A stretch of 26,286 nt of DNA from Caulobacteraceae bacterium (GTDB lineage: Bacteria > Pseudomonadota > Alphaproteobacteria > Caulobacterales > Caulobacteraceae), in assembly GCA_947456005.1 (NCBI GenBank), contig CANGRP010000005.1:1-26286 (forward strand), read 5' to 3'. The stretch's first letter is position 1. Each line of letters starts with the position of its first letter. A program made the position numbers and the translations under genes. The notes beneath the pieces were generated by a model. The model saw only the letters and a list, made by a program, of their open reading frames with translations. It had not been told where the DNA came from and did not search any database. Positions 1 to 8,302 of the stretch are shown piece after piece.

Positions 1-1426
1 GGGCCGGGCGCTTCTGGCCCCAGAGGCGGAAGCCCGCCGGCCGGGGCTGGGACGCCGCGGCGGGAATGGGGTTGGGGAAGATCCCGTCGAAGTCGTCATC
101 ACCTGCAACGCTCGGATCGACGATCTTCTTGATGGTCGGCTCGATCGGCCGGATGGCCGGAGCGGGATCGGCGACAGTCTCCACGGGCGCGGCGACCTGG
201 CTGGCGGCGGCGAGCAGGTCGCCCTGCTCCGGGGCCAGGAAGTCCGGCCCCACGGAGGACCGGTCGTCAAACAGGGGGGGCTCGGAGACGGGAGCCGTCG
301 GTGGCGCGAAGGCGGCCTGGACAGGCTCTGGCGCCGCCGGCGCGGGCTCAGCGGCCCGCGAGAACTCAGGCGCCAGGGAGGCCGCAACATTGTCCGCAAA
401 GCGGATCGGCGGCGGCTGGGCCACGGTGCGCGCCGGCCGCGGCTCGATGACGGACATGGAGGCTCCGTCCATCCCGGTGGCGACCACGGAGACCCGGATG
501 CGCCCTTCCAGGCTCGGGTCGAAGGCCGCGCCGAAAATGATATTGCCCTCGGGGTCGACCTGCTCGGAGATGGCGTTCGCCGCCTCATCGACTTCCAGCA
601 GGGTCATGTCGAGGCCGCCGGTGACGTTGACGAGCACGGCCTTGGCGCCACGCAGGGAGACCTCGTCCAGAAGCGGGTTCTGGATGGCGTTGTTGGCGGC
701 CATCAGGGCGCGGTCCTCGCCCTCGGCCTCACCGGTGCCCATCATCGCCTTGCCCATCTCGGTCATGACCGTACGGACGTCAGCGAAGTCGAGATTGATC
801 AGGCCGGGCAGGACCATCAGGTCGGTGATGGACCGGACGCCGGAGTGCAGGACCTGGTCGGCCATGCCGAAGGCCTCGGCGAAGGTCGTCCGCTCATTGG
901 CGACGCGGAACAGGTTCTGGTTCGGGATGACGATCAGCGTGTCGACATAGCGCTGCAGTTCGGAGATCCCGCTGTCGGCCAGGCGCATCCGGTGCCGTCC
1001 CTCGAAGTGGAAAGGCTTGGTCACCACGCCCACCGTCAGGATGCCGCGCTCGCGGGCCGCCTTGGCGATGATCGGCGCCGCGCCAGTCCCGGTGCCACCG
1101 CCCATGCCGGCGGTGATGAAGACCATGTGGGCGCCGTCGAGATGCTCGCCGATCTCGGGGATCGACTCTTCGGCCGCGCTCATGCCCACCTCAGGGTGGG
1201 CGCCGGCGCCCAGTCCCTGGGTGACGGTGACCCCCAGCTGGATGCGTCGGTCCGTCTTGGCGAAGGCCAGTTGCTGGGCGTCCGTATTGGCGACCACGAA
1301 CTCGACGCCCTCCAGGCCGGCGTCGATCATGTTGTTGACGGCGTTCCCGCCGGCGCCTCCCACGCCGAAAACGACAATGCGCGGCTTGAGTTCGGTCGCG
1401 CGCGGCGCGGAAAGTGCAATTGCCAT
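1..1426 (-). CDS. ftsZ: Cell division protein FtsZ (partial, 3' end outside window)
   Basis: FtsZ is the tubulin-like GTPase that polymerises into the cytokinetic ring in the cytoplasm. About 475 codons are visible before the window edge. The reading starts MAIALSAPRATELKPRIVVF and has the nucleotide-binding glycines (GVGGAGGNAVNNM) near residues 21-33. The tubulin signature GGGTGTG lies at residues 109-115 and the catalytic T7 loop NLDFAD at 211-216. From about residue 320 the protein becomes a long Ala/Pro/Glu-rich linker, as in Caulobacter-type FtsZ (about 500 aa). The conserved C-terminal peptide that binds FtsA should lie beyond base 1. The ATG is preceded by GAGGGG about 4-5 nt away. 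The gene follows ftsA after a 204-bp gap carrying its own candidate promoter. The GTPase core is unambiguous. Confidence 0.98.
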   Translation of the reverse strand, partial: MAIALSAPRATELKPRIVVFGVGGAGGNAVNNMIDAGLEGVEFVVANTDAQQLAFAKTDRRIQLGVTVTQGLGAGAHPEVGMSAAEESIPEIGEHLDGAHMVFITAGMGGGTGTGAAPIIAKAARERGILTVGVVTKPFHFEGRHRMRLADSGISELQRYVDTLIVIPNQNLFRVANERTTFAEAFGMADQVLHSGVRSITDLMVLPGLINLDFADVRTVMTEMGKAMMGTGEAEGEDRALMAANNAIQNPLLDEVSLRGAKAVLVNVTGGLDMTLLEVDEAANAISEQVDPEGNIIFGAAFDPSLEGRIRVSVVATGMDGASMSVIEPRPARTVAQPPPIRFADNVAASLAPEFSRAAEPAPAAPEPVQAAFAPPTAPVSEPPLFDDRSSVGPDFLAPEQGDLLAAASQVAAPVETVADPAPAIRPIEPTIKKIVDPSVAGDDDFDGIFPNPIPAAASQPRPAGFRLWGQKRPA

Positions 1427-1521
1427 GAGACCCCTCGCGTGCTCCGTCTGGTTGACCTCGTCCCCGCTGGAAACCCAGGCGAACCGGTCCGACGACAAGG
1501 TTAATGCTGACCCTGACGCCC

Positions 1522-1592
1522 TTAATTCGGGGTTAATGGCTTAGCCCGAGTCGGAGGGTCGTCGAGGCTCGGACATGCTTTCCTGTGCACAA
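1522..1592 (-). promoter_or_regulatory. Candidate cell-cycle promoter of ftsZ (CtrA box, GANTC, sigma-73-like elements)
   Basis: Seen in the ftsA-ftsZ gap: a perfect TTAA-N7-TTAA at 1522-1536 (CtrA full-site pattern), GAGTC at 1548-1552 (CcrM methylation motif GANTC), a -35-like TCGACG at 1560-1565 and a -10-like GCTAAG at 1540-1545, 14 nt apart. This spacing fits the Caulobacter sigma-73 pattern. The CtrA box would lie just downstream of the -10, over the start site, which suggests repression. The GANTC falls between -35 and -10. TTGTGCACA at 1584-1592 differs from the DnaA box TTATNCACA at one base. A third TTAA is at 1501-1504. In Caulobacter, ftsZ is repressed by CtrA and its expression depends on GANTC methylation and DnaA; applying that here is inference. 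Confidence 0.7.
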
Positions 1593-1630
1593 AATCGACG
1601 GTTTTGCGACGTTCGGAGGGTGTCCGCGGT

Positions 1631-2950
1631 TCAGAGGTTGTCGCGAAGCCAGACCGCCGCGCGGATCACGGGATTCGTGCGTGCGTCCAGGGGTTCCCGG
1701 CGAACGCCGAAATTGACCAGGGCGCGGGCCGGCACCGCCTCCCGGGGACCGAAGGCGGACCTCTGCAGGACTCCGGCGGCGGCGCAGAAGGCCGGTCCGG
1801 AGGCGGCGTCCGCCAGGTGCGGCACCCGGCGCGGACGACCCAGTCGGACCGGGCGGTCGAAGACGCGCAGGGCGACTTCCCGGACCCCGGCCAGCTGGCT
1901 GGCGCCGCCGGTCAGGATCAGTCCGGCGCCCGGCTCGACAGGAACGCCCGAGGCCCTCAGCCGGTCGCGGAGCAGTTCCATGGTCTCCTCGACGCGGGGG
2001 GCGATGATGCCCTTGAGCAGGGACCGGGGCGCGATCACCGGTCCCGCGCCGGCGTCGTCCCCGCGGGGCGGCGCCTCGATCATTTCCTTGTCCTCGTTGG
2101 CCGAAGCGATGGCCGAGCCGTGCAGCGTCTTGATCCGCTCGGCGCCCGCCCATGAGGTGGAGAGTCCCCTGGCGATGTCCGCGGTCACATGCTGCCCGCC
2201 CACCGGAACGGTTTCCACGTGCACCAGGCTGCCACCTGCGAAGACGGCGGCCGAGGTGGACCCGCCGCCCATGTCGATACAGACCGCGCCCAGGTCCATC
2301 TCGTCCTCCTCGAGGGCGGCGAGGGCCGAGACGAAGGGCGCTGCGGCGACGCCCTCAAAAGTCAGGTGGGCCCGCTCAACGCAGGTGGCCAGGACCCGGT
2401 AGGCGGCCTCGGCGATGGTCACCACCAGCAGCTCGACCCCCAGGGTGCGGCCAAACATCTGGCGCGGATCGCGGATGCCGGACTGGGCGTCGACCGACCA
2501 GGAGACCGGGAGGATATGGATGGCCTTTCGCTCCTGGAGCTTGAGCTGGGCCATGGCCGAGCGAATCGCCCGCGCCAGGTCCTCATCCGAGATCGGCCGC
2601 GCGCCCAGGGAGACCCTGCCGGCGACGCGGCGGCCCGCCAGCTGTCCGCCCGCAGTGGTGACGGTCACCCCCTGAACCCGGACCTCGGCCATGCTCTCGG
2701 CGCGCTCGACCGCCTGGGCCACGGCCTCCGAGGCCTCGTCGATATTGATGATCGCCCCGTTCCTGACGCCGCGCGACTGCACGTGGGCGACACCGGAGGC
2801 CGTGAGGGTGCGGTCCACCCGCCTGACACCGTCCGGCTTCATGATGAAGCAGGCGACCTTGCTGGCCCCGAGGTCGACAGCCGCGGTCACATGGGGCCGC
2901 CCCAGGGCCACCTTAAGTCCGTCTCGCGACTCCCGACTCGCTTCAAGCAT
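1631..2950 (-). CDS. ftsA: Cell division protein FtsA
   Basis: FtsA is the actin-like ATPase that tethers FtsZ filaments to the inner membrane and recruits later division proteins. From the chosen start it is 439 aa. Phosphate-binding motif 1 is at residues 24-34 (VDLGASKVACF), phosphate 2 IDMGGGSTS at 225-233, and the adenosine motif LTGGAS near 346-351. The tail, around residues 426-439, is an amphipathic helix ending WLRDNL, the usual membrane-targeting sequence. I chose ATG at 2950 (MLEASRE), 19 nt after the ftsQ stop. A GTG two codons upstream (2956) is better placed behind a G-rich SD-like stretch and is a real alternative. The reading frame is open for 43 further codons upstream, but those codons lie inside ftsQ and look non-native. 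Two GANTC sites fall in the first codons. Confidence 0.96.
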   Translation of the reverse strand: MLEASRESRDGLKVALGRPHVTAAVDLGASKVACFIMKPDGVRRVDRTLTASGVAHVQSRGVRNGAIINIDEASEAVAQAVERAESMAEVRVQGVTVTTAGGQLAGRRVAGRVSLGARPISDEDLARAIRSAMAQLKLQERKAIHILPVSWSVDAQSGIRDPRQMFGRTLGVELLVVTIAEAAYRVLATCVERAHLTFEGVAAAPFVSALAALEEDEMDLGAVCIDMGGGSTSAAVFAGGSLVHVETVPVGGQHVTADIARGLSTSWAGAERIKTLHGSAIASANEDKEMIEAPPRGDDAGAGPVIAPRSLLKGIIAPRVEETMELLRDRLRASGVPVEPGAGLILTGGASQLAGVREVALRVFDRPVRLGRPRRVPHLADAASGPAFCAAAGVLQRSAFGPREAVPARALVNFGVRREPLDARTNPVIRAAVWLRDNL

Positions 2951-2969
2951 GGTCACAAGACACCCCCAA

Positions 2970-3857
2970 TCATCCCCTTGCCGCAACCTCAGCCGGCCCG
3001 GTCTCTGAAACCGGCGTCGCGGCGCCCGGCCTCGGCCGGATGGCCACCGCTTCAGGAATGCGAAGGTCCAGGCGGTCAAAGCCGATCTTCATCAGGCCCG
3101 AGGCGCGGTCCAGGTCATCCAGCCGGCGCAGGGCCGCGGCCTCCCCCTCGGCGGGAAGCAGGATCATGCCGCCGGACCGCAGCCTGAGGTCCCAGCGGCG
3201 CTGGTCGACGCGGACGAGGGCCTCGACCTGGGACATCACCGCCGGGCGGCGGCTCAGTTCCAGCAGAAGGTCGGCTGCGCCCGTATTGGCGCCGGGCCCC
3301 ACCACGAGGGGGAGGCCCGGGAAGCGCGCGGGGTCAGCCTCCGGAATCGGCGCGCCGCGGACGTCGATGACCTGACGGCGTCCATCGACCTGCCAGACGG
3401 CGAGCTGACGCCGCTCCACCACCTGGATCAGCAGGGTGTCCGGCAGGAGACGCACCACCCGTACGTCGCGGACCCAACCGACAGATTCGATCCGCCGCCG
3501 GACGTCATTGAGGTCCAGGCCCGCCAGGGGCTGGTCCTTGTAAAGGCCGGCGGCCCTCAGGATGTCGGCGGTGGCCAGGGGCGAGGCGCCCTTGACCCTG
3601 ACGGCGGCGAGGCGGAAGCCGGCGTCGGCCAGGCGGGAGTTGACGTCAGCCCCGACGGCGGCCGCCAGCCGGGCGCCCCGCTCGCCCGTCGCAAGGATGA
3701 GCAGCAGGGCTGCGACGAGAACGCCAAGGGCCGCCAGGAGGATGGCCGCAGCGGAGAGGCCGCCCTCGGGCGCAGCCGTCCGGCCTCGGGCTGCAGCCTG
3801 CGCCGCGCCCTGTCCGGTCGGCCTAGCCGACGATCCTCCCCGCATGGCCGCGGGCAT
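2970..3857 (-). CDS. ftsQ: Cell division protein FtsQ
   Basis: FtsQ is a bitopic inner-membrane protein of the divisome that bridges early cytoplasmic and late periplasmic components (FtsQ-FtsB-FtsL). The 295-aa product has an Ala/Arg-rich cytoplasmic N-terminus and a single transmembrane helix at about residues 35-57. A POTRA domain follows at about 82-150 (VRVKGASPLATADIL to VVERRQLAVW), and then the FtsQ beta domain. The ATG at 3857 has a clear GGAGG 6 nt upstream, which decides the start; a second Met four codons later is less well placed. The gene begins 35 bp inside the end of ddl and ends 19 bp before ftsA, so translation is probably coupled. A candidate CtrA-type site lies within ddl about 130 bp upstream. 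Confidence 0.94.
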   Translation of the reverse strand: MPAAMRGGSSARPTGQGAAQAAARGRTAAPEGGLSAAAILLAALGVLVAALLLILATGERGARLAAAVGADVNSRLADAGFRLAAVRVKGASPLATADILRAAGLYKDQPLAGLDLNDVRRRIESVGWVRDVRVVRLLPDTLLIQVVERRQLAVWQVDGRRQVIDVRGAPIPEADPARFPGLPLVVGPGANTGAADLLLELSRRPAVMSQVEALVRVDQRRWDLRLRSGGMILLPAEGEAAALRRLDDLDRASGLMKIGFDRLDLRIPEAVAIRPRPGAATPVSETGPAEVAARG

Positions 3858-4782
3858 GGGCGTCCTCCGTCATCCAGAGCACCAGTTGGTCGAACGCCAC
3901 ACCCACCGCGGCGGCCTGCTCGGGGACGAGTGAGGTCGGCGTCATGCCGGGCTGCGTGTTCAGCTCAAGGAGAACCAGAATGTCGTTAACGTCGTCATAA
4001 CGAAGATCAGATCGCGTCACGCCCGCACAACCCAAGGCGGCGTGCGCAGCCTCGGCCATCCGCAGGGCGCGCTCTGTCGCCGCCTCGGAAATCCGGGCGG
4101 GAAGTATGTGAACCGACCCGCCTTCGGCGTACTTCGCCTCATAGTCGTAGAACCCCGTCGCAGGGACGATCTCGGTGACCATCATGGCGCGGCCATCCAT
4201 CACGCCGACCGCCAGCTCCAGACCGGGGATGTAGGGTTCGACCAACACCTGGTCGCCCAGGGCCCAGTCCTCGGCGGCGATGGCCTCCGGAGGCGAATTG
4301 GCGCCGGCCTCGACGATGAACACGCCGACGGACGAGCCCTCGGCATTGGGCTTGATCACATAGGGTGGCGGCAGAACGTGGCCTGCGGCCGCCTCGCGAC
4401 GGTCATACAGCCCGCCGCCGGGCACGGTCACTCCGGCCGCCGCCAGGACCGCCTTGGCGCGGGTCTTGTCCATGGCCAGGGCTGAGGCCAGGACGCCCGA
4501 ATGGGTATAGGGCAGGCCCAGGGTCTCGAGTACGCCCTGGGCGCAGCCGTCCTCGCCCCAGGACCCGTGCAGGGCGTTGAAGCAGACGTCGGGAGAGAGC
4601 CTGGACAGGACCTGAGCCAGGTCACGGCCGGCGTCGACCCGGCTGACCCGCGCGCCAAGCCGCTCAAGGGCGTCGGCGCAGGCGGCCCCGGAGACAAGGC
4701 TCACCTCCCGCTCGGACGACAGGCCGCCCAGGAGGACGGCGACATGGCGCCCGGCCAGGGGTCGGGAATCAGCATCCGGCAT
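3823..4782 (-). CDS. ddl: D-alanine--D-alanine ligase
   Basis: This enzyme joins two D-Ala in an ATP-dependent reaction, giving the dipeptide that MurF adds to the muropeptide. The 319-aa product is of normal DdlB length. The N-terminal part has GGLSSEREVS (residues 19-28) and HGSWGEDG (72-79). The ATP-grasp region includes KPNAEGSSVGV (144-154) and ends with ELNTQPGMT (273-281), the Mg-binding segment. The ATG is preceded by GAGAGGAG with a 7-nt spacer. The gene lies 54 bp after murB and overlaps ftsQ by 35 bp. One oddity is that codons 257-272 use many T-ending codons (TCT, GAT, CTT, CGT, TAT, GTT, ATT), unlike the rest of the gene. This coincides with a CtrA-like box and may reflect an embedded promoter for ftsQ. 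Confidence 0.97.
   Translation of the reverse strand: MPDADSRPLAGRHVAVLLGGLSSEREVSLVSGAACADALERLGARVSRVDAGRDLAQVLSRLSPDVCFNALHGSWGEDGCAQGVLETLGLPYTHSGVLASALAMDKTRAKAVLAAAGVTVPGGGLYDRREAAAGHVLPPPYVIKPNAEGSSVGVFIVEAGANSPPEAIAAEDWALGDQVLVEPYIPGLELAVGVMDGRAMMVTEIVPATGFYDYEAKYAEGGSVHILPARISEAATERALRMAEAAHAALGCAGVTRSDLRYDDVNDILVLLELNTQPGMTPTSLVPEQAAAVGVAFDQLVLWMTEDAHARGHAGRIVG
3986..4020 (-). promoter_or_regulatory. Candidate CtrA-type site and promoter for ftsQA inside ddl
   Basis: On the minus strand, TTAT-N7-TTAAC (box 3986-4000 plus one base) matches the CtrA pattern TTAA-N7-TTAAC with one mismatch. A sigma-73-like pair, GTGACGC (4014-4020) and GTTATGAC (3994-4001), is separated by 12 nt and overlaps the box. 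Each element has one or two mismatches to TTGACGS-N10-14-GCTANAWC. The site is about 130 bp upstream of the ftsQ ATG. In Caulobacter crescentus, ftsQA has a CtrA-controlled promoter; assigning that role here is inference. Local codon usage in ddl is distorted over the same bases, which supports a non-coding constraint. Confidence 0.45.
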
Positions 4783-4836
4783 GGGCGCGCTCCTCTCGAA
4801 AAGCCGGGCCGGGCCTCGCGCGGACGGCGGGTCCTG

Positions 4837-5751
4837 TCAAGCGGCGGCGGGGCGGCCGACCCGCCGGATCTCCCAGTCGAGCCGGACGCCGGTCTGCGCC
4901 TCGACGTCGGCGCGCACCCGCTCCCCCAGGCCCTCGAGGTCCGCCGCCGTCGCCTCCCCGGTGTTGATCAGGAAGTTGGCGTGCTGGGGCGAGACCATGG
5001 CCCCGCCGAAGGCCCGCCCCCGCCAGCCGGCCTCATCCACCAGCTTCCAGGCGGAGTGGCCCTCGGGGTTCTTGAAGGTCGACCCGCCCGTCTTCTCGCG
5101 GATCGGCTGGCTGGACTCCCGCCGGGCGGTGATCTCGTCCATCCGGGCGGTGATGGCGGCGGGATCGTCCGGCCAGCCCTCGAACAGGCCGGCGGTGAAG
5201 ACCAGATCGCCGGCGGCGGCCCGGGCGCAGCGCCGGTAGCTGAAGCCCATCTCGGAAGCCGGGATCGTCACGAGCCGTCCATCGCGGGCGACCGCCCGGG
5301 CCTCGATGAGGACATCCGCCGTCTCGGCGCCATAGCAGCCGGCGTTCATGACCAGGGCCCCGCCCACAGAGCCCGGCACGCCCCGGTAGAACTCGAGCCC
5401 GGCCAGCCCGGCCGCAGCCGCCTCCCGGGCCAGATGGGCGTCGAGGGCGCCGGCGCCGGCGAGGATCCGCCGTTCGCCCACCCTCTCAATGCCGGCGAAG
5501 GCCCGGCCGGCGAGGCGGATCACCACCCCTTCGACGCCGCCGTCACGCACCAGGGTGTTGGAGCCGACCCCCAGGGGGGTCACGGGAACCGCAGGGTCGA
5601 GGCCCGCCAGGAAGAGGCCGAGGTCAGCCTCGTCCGCCGGCAGGAAGAGCACGTCCGCCGGTCCGCCGACCCGAAGCCAGGTGAAGGGCGCCAGGGGCTC
5701 GTCCCGCAGGAGCCGCCCGCGAACCTCCGGCAACCGGTCCCGCCAGGTCAC
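4837..5751 (-). CDS. murB: UDP-N-acetylenolpyruvoylglucosamine reductase MurB
   Basis: MurB reduces UDP-GlcNAc-enolpyruvate with NADPH via bound FAD to give UDP-MurNAc, the second committed step of peptidoglycan precursor synthesis. The 304-aa product begins with an FAD-binding domain (VPVTPLGVGSNTLVRDGG, about residues 55-72). The conserved RGVPGSVGGALVMNAGCYG segment is at about 123-141. The C-terminal MurB domain has GGSTFKNPEG at 222-231, whose Ser224 is the proton donor position, and a final VRLDWEIRRVG. The short form without the extra E. coli loop suggests the type II class. The start is GTG at 5751, overlapping the murC stop as GTGA, so translation is probably coupled. Confidence 0.97.
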   Translation of the reverse strand: MTWRDRLPEVRGRLLRDEPLAPFTWLRVGGPADVLFLPADEADLGLFLAGLDPAVPVTPLGVGSNTLVRDGGVEGVVIRLAGRAFAGIERVGERRILAGAGALDAHLAREAAAAGLAGLEFYRGVPGSVGGALVMNAGCYGAETADVLIEARAVARDGRLVTIPASEMGFSYRRCARAAAGDLVFTAGLFEGWPDDPAAITARMDEITARRESSQPIREKTGGSTFKNPEGHSAWKLVDEAGWRGRAFGGAMVSPQHANFLINTGEATAADLEGLGERVRADVEAQTGVRLDWEIRRVGRPAAA

Positions 5752-7163
5752 GGGGCCAGGGCCTCGAGCTGGCCCGGCAGGGCGTAGGCCCAGGCGGTGA
5801 TGTCGCCGGCGCCCAGGCAGACCACCAGGTCGCCGGGCGCGGTCTCCGACTTCACCAGCGCGGCCAGGGCGTCTGGACCGGAAAGGGGCAGGACACGACG
5901 GTGTCCATGGCGCTTCAGGCCCTCCACCAGGTCGTCCCGGCTGGCGCCCGGCAGGGGCGTCTCGCCGGCGGCGTAGACGTCCGAGACGATCACCGTGTCG
6001 GCGTCGTTGAAGCAGGAGCAGAAGTCCTGGAACAGGTCCTTCAGACGCGAATACCTGTGCGGCTGGACGACGGCCACGACGCGGCCGCTGGTGACGGCCC
6101 TGGCCGCCTTCAGGACGGCGGTGATCTCGACCGGATGGTGGCCGTAGTCGTCAATGACCCGGACGCCGCCGGCGACGCCCGTGGTGGTGAACCTCCGGCG
6201 CACCCCGCCAAAGCCGGCGAGTCCCTTGCGCACGCCCTCCTCGCTCACGCCGAGCTCGCGGGCGACGGCGATGGCCGCCAGGGCGTTGAGCACGTTGTGG
6301 TGTCCGGCCATGGGCAGGTGGAGCCCCTCCCAGCGCAGGGCTGGGGCGTCATGGGGTCGGATCACGGCGTCGAAGCGGCAGCCATCGGGACCCATCTCGA
6401 TCCGCTCGGCGCGGACCTCGGCCTGGGGGTTGACCCCGTAGGTGACCAGCCGCCGGTTCTCCACCCGCGCCGCCAGGGCCTGGACCTCCGGGTGATCGGT
6501 GCAGACCGCCGCGAAACCATAGAAGGGCGTGCTCTCGACAAACTCGCGGAAGGCCCGCCGCACGGCGTCGAAGGAGCCGTAGTGGTCCAGGTGTTCCGGA
6601 TCGATGTTGGTGACGATGGCGCAGGTGGCGCGCAACTTCAGGAAGGTGCCGTCGGACTCGTCGGCCTCCACCACCATCCAGTCGCCCTGCCCCACCTTGG
6701 CGTTGGCGCCGTAGGCGTTGATGATCCCGCCGTTGATCACCGTGGGGTCGAGGCCGCCGGCGTCCAGCAGGGCCGCCACCATGGAGGTGGTGGTGGTCTT
6801 GCCGTGGGTCCCGCCGACCGCCACCGAGAACTGCAGTCGCATGAGCTCGGCCAGCATCTCCGCCCGGCGCACAAGGGGCAGGCGGCGGGCGCGGGCCTCG
6901 ACCAGCTCGGGGTTCTCGGGCCGGATGGCTGTGGAATAGACCACGGCTGAGGCCCCTTCGAGGTTCTGCGGGTCCTGGCCGATGAAGATCCTCGCACCCA
7001 GCATCTCCAGCCGCTCGGTGTTGGCGCTGGCGCGGGCGTCGGAACCCTGCACCGAATAGCCGACCCGCAGCATGATCTCGGCGATGCCGCTCATGCCGAT
7101 GCCGCCGATGCCCACGAAGTGGATCGGGCTCAGGTCAAAGGGGGTGGGCCTGCGCCGGTTCAT
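5748..7163 (-). CDS. murC: UDP-N-acetylmuramate--L-alanine ligase MurC
   Basis: MurC is the ATP-dependent ligase that adds L-Ala to UDP-MurNAc in the cytoplasm, opening stem-peptide synthesis. The 471-aa length is normal. The N-terminal Rossmann-like domain has HFVGIGGIGMSGIAE at residues 15-29. The central domain has the ATP P-loop GGTHGKTTTTS at 117-127, and an EADESDGTFL-type segment follows. The C-terminal Mur ligase domain carries the DDYGHHPVEI motif typical of MurC. The ATG at 7163 overlaps the murG stop (ATGA), and its own stop overlaps the murB GTG, so it is coupled on both sides. Confidence 0.98.
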   Translation of the reverse strand: MNRRRPTPFDLSPIHFVGIGGIGMSGIAEIMLRVGYSVQGSDARASANTERLEMLGARIFIGQDPQNLEGASAVVYSTAIRPENPELVEARARRLPLVRRAEMLAELMRLQFSVAVGGTHGKTTTTSMVAALLDAGGLDPTVINGGIINAYGANAKVGQGDWMVVEADESDGTFLKLRATCAIVTNIDPEHLDHYGSFDAVRRAFREFVESTPFYGFAAVCTDHPEVQALAARVENRRLVTYGVNPQAEVRAERIEMGPDGCRFDAVIRPHDAPALRWEGLHLPMAGHHNVLNALAAIAVARELGVSEEGVRKGLAGFGGVRRRFTTTGVAGGVRVIDDYGHHPVEITAVLKAARAVTSGRVVAVVQPHRYSRLKDLFQDFCSCFNDADTVIVSDVYAAGETPLPGASRDDLVEGLKRHGHRRVLPLSGPDALAALVKSETAPGDLVVCLGAGDITAWAYALPGQLEALAP

Positions 7164-8266
7164 CGTCCGCGCCCCTCCGCGGCCACGGCTTCGACCAGGT
7201 CGGCCAGGCGCTCGGCGGCGTCCGGTCGCGCCAGGCTGGCGGCGCCGGCGGCCATGCGGGCCAGCCGGTCGGGGTTTGCCAGGATCTTGACGAGGGCGGT
7301 GGACATGGCCTCGACCGTCAGCTGGTCCTCCCGGGCGACCACCGCCCCCCCGGCCTCGGCCATCACGCGAGCGTTCTGGCCCTGGTCGTCGTCCAGCGCC
7401 ACGGCGAGGGGGACCAGTATGGCGGGGCGGCCGGCGATGGCGAACTCGCAGACCGATCCGGCCCCGGACCGGCCGATCACCAGGTGGGCGGCCTTCAGCC
7501 GGCCCGCCATGTCCCGGAAGAAGGGGGCGATCTCGGCCTTCACATTGGCGTCGGCATAGACCCGGCGGGCGAAGTCCAGGCTCTCCTGCCGCGTCTGCTG
7601 CTGGACCTCGAGCCGGAACCGCAGATCCTCGGGCAGGGCGGCGATGGCCGCGGGCATGAGCTCGGAGAGCAGGCGCGCGCCCTGGCTGCCGCCGGTGATC
7701 AGGAGACGGATCGGTCCGGTCGCGCCCGGCGGATCGTAAGGGGTCCCGGCAATGGCGCGGATCTCGGCCCGGACGGGGTTGCCCACCACCACGGCGCGCT
7801 CGGCCACGCCGGGGGGCGCCTTCTGCAGGATGGGAAAGGCGCAGGCTACGGCGCGGACCCGGCTCGCCAGCCGCCGGTTGGCCCGGCCCATGACCGCATT
7901 CTGCTCATGCAGCACGGTGGGCCGGTTCTGGGTCAGGGCGGCGAGGAGGCCGGGCGCCGAGGGATAGCCGCCGAAACCGACCACCACGTCCGGCCTGATC
8001 TCGCGGAAGGCGGCGCGGGCCTGCAGGACGCCGGCGAAGATGGCGAGGCCGGCGCGGGCCATGCCGATCAGGTCCCCGGGCCGGTAGCTCCGCGCCGACA
8101 GGCCGATCCTCTGCTCGGCGGGAAAGGTCTCGGCGAGGGCGGCCACACGTTCATCGCTGGCCAGCACGATGCGCCAGCCCCGGGCGATCAGGGCCTCGGC
8201 CAGGGCCTGGGCCGGGAAGAGATGGCCCCCGGTTCCCCCGGCGGCGACGACGGCGATCTTCTGCAT
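7160..8266 (-). CDS. murG: Undecaprenyldiphospho-muramoylpentapeptide beta-N-acetylglucosaminyltransferase MurG
   Basis: MurG transfers GlcNAc from UDP-GlcNAc to lipid I, producing lipid II on the cytoplasmic face of the inner membrane. The 368-aa product is a GT28 glycosyltransferase with two Rossmann domains. GGTGGHLFPA (residues 10-19) is the lipid I-binding glycine loop, HEQNAVMGRANR (120-131) is conserved, and GGSQGARLLS (192-201) is the second glycine loop. SGAGSVCEFA further on is the UDP-GlcNAc-binding region. The ATG at 8266 has no good Shine-Dalgarno sequence: the upstream bases are CCC/ACC-rich, and the nearest AGGGA is about 20 nt away. This is unlike most neighbours. A strong hairpin lies in the 63-bp gap upstream. 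Confidence 0.98.
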   Translation of the reverse strand: MQKIAVVAAGGTGGHLFPAQALAEALIARGWRIVLASDERVAALAETFPAEQRIGLSARSYRPGDLIGMARAGLAIFAGVLQARAAFREIRPDVVVGFGGYPSAPGLLAALTQNRPTVLHEQNAVMGRANRRLASRVRAVACAFPILQKAPPGVAERAVVVGNPVRAEIRAIAGTPYDPPGATGPIRLLITGGSQGARLLSELMPAAIAALPEDLRFRLEVQQQTRQESLDFARRVYADANVKAEIAPFFRDMAGRLKAAHLVIGRSGAGSVCEFAIAGRPAILVPLAVALDDDQGQNARVMAEAGGAVVAREDQLTVEAMSTALVKILANPDRLARMAAGAASLARPDAAERLADLVEAVAAEGRGR

Positions 8267-8302
8267 GGGCGGGGTTTACGGGAGTCCCTGGGGATTGGGT
8301 AG

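Noticed and set aside
4501..5787. A 428-codon plus-strand open frame over murB and ddl
   Set aside because: Low-complexity composition and complete overlap with the well-recognised murB; no family features.
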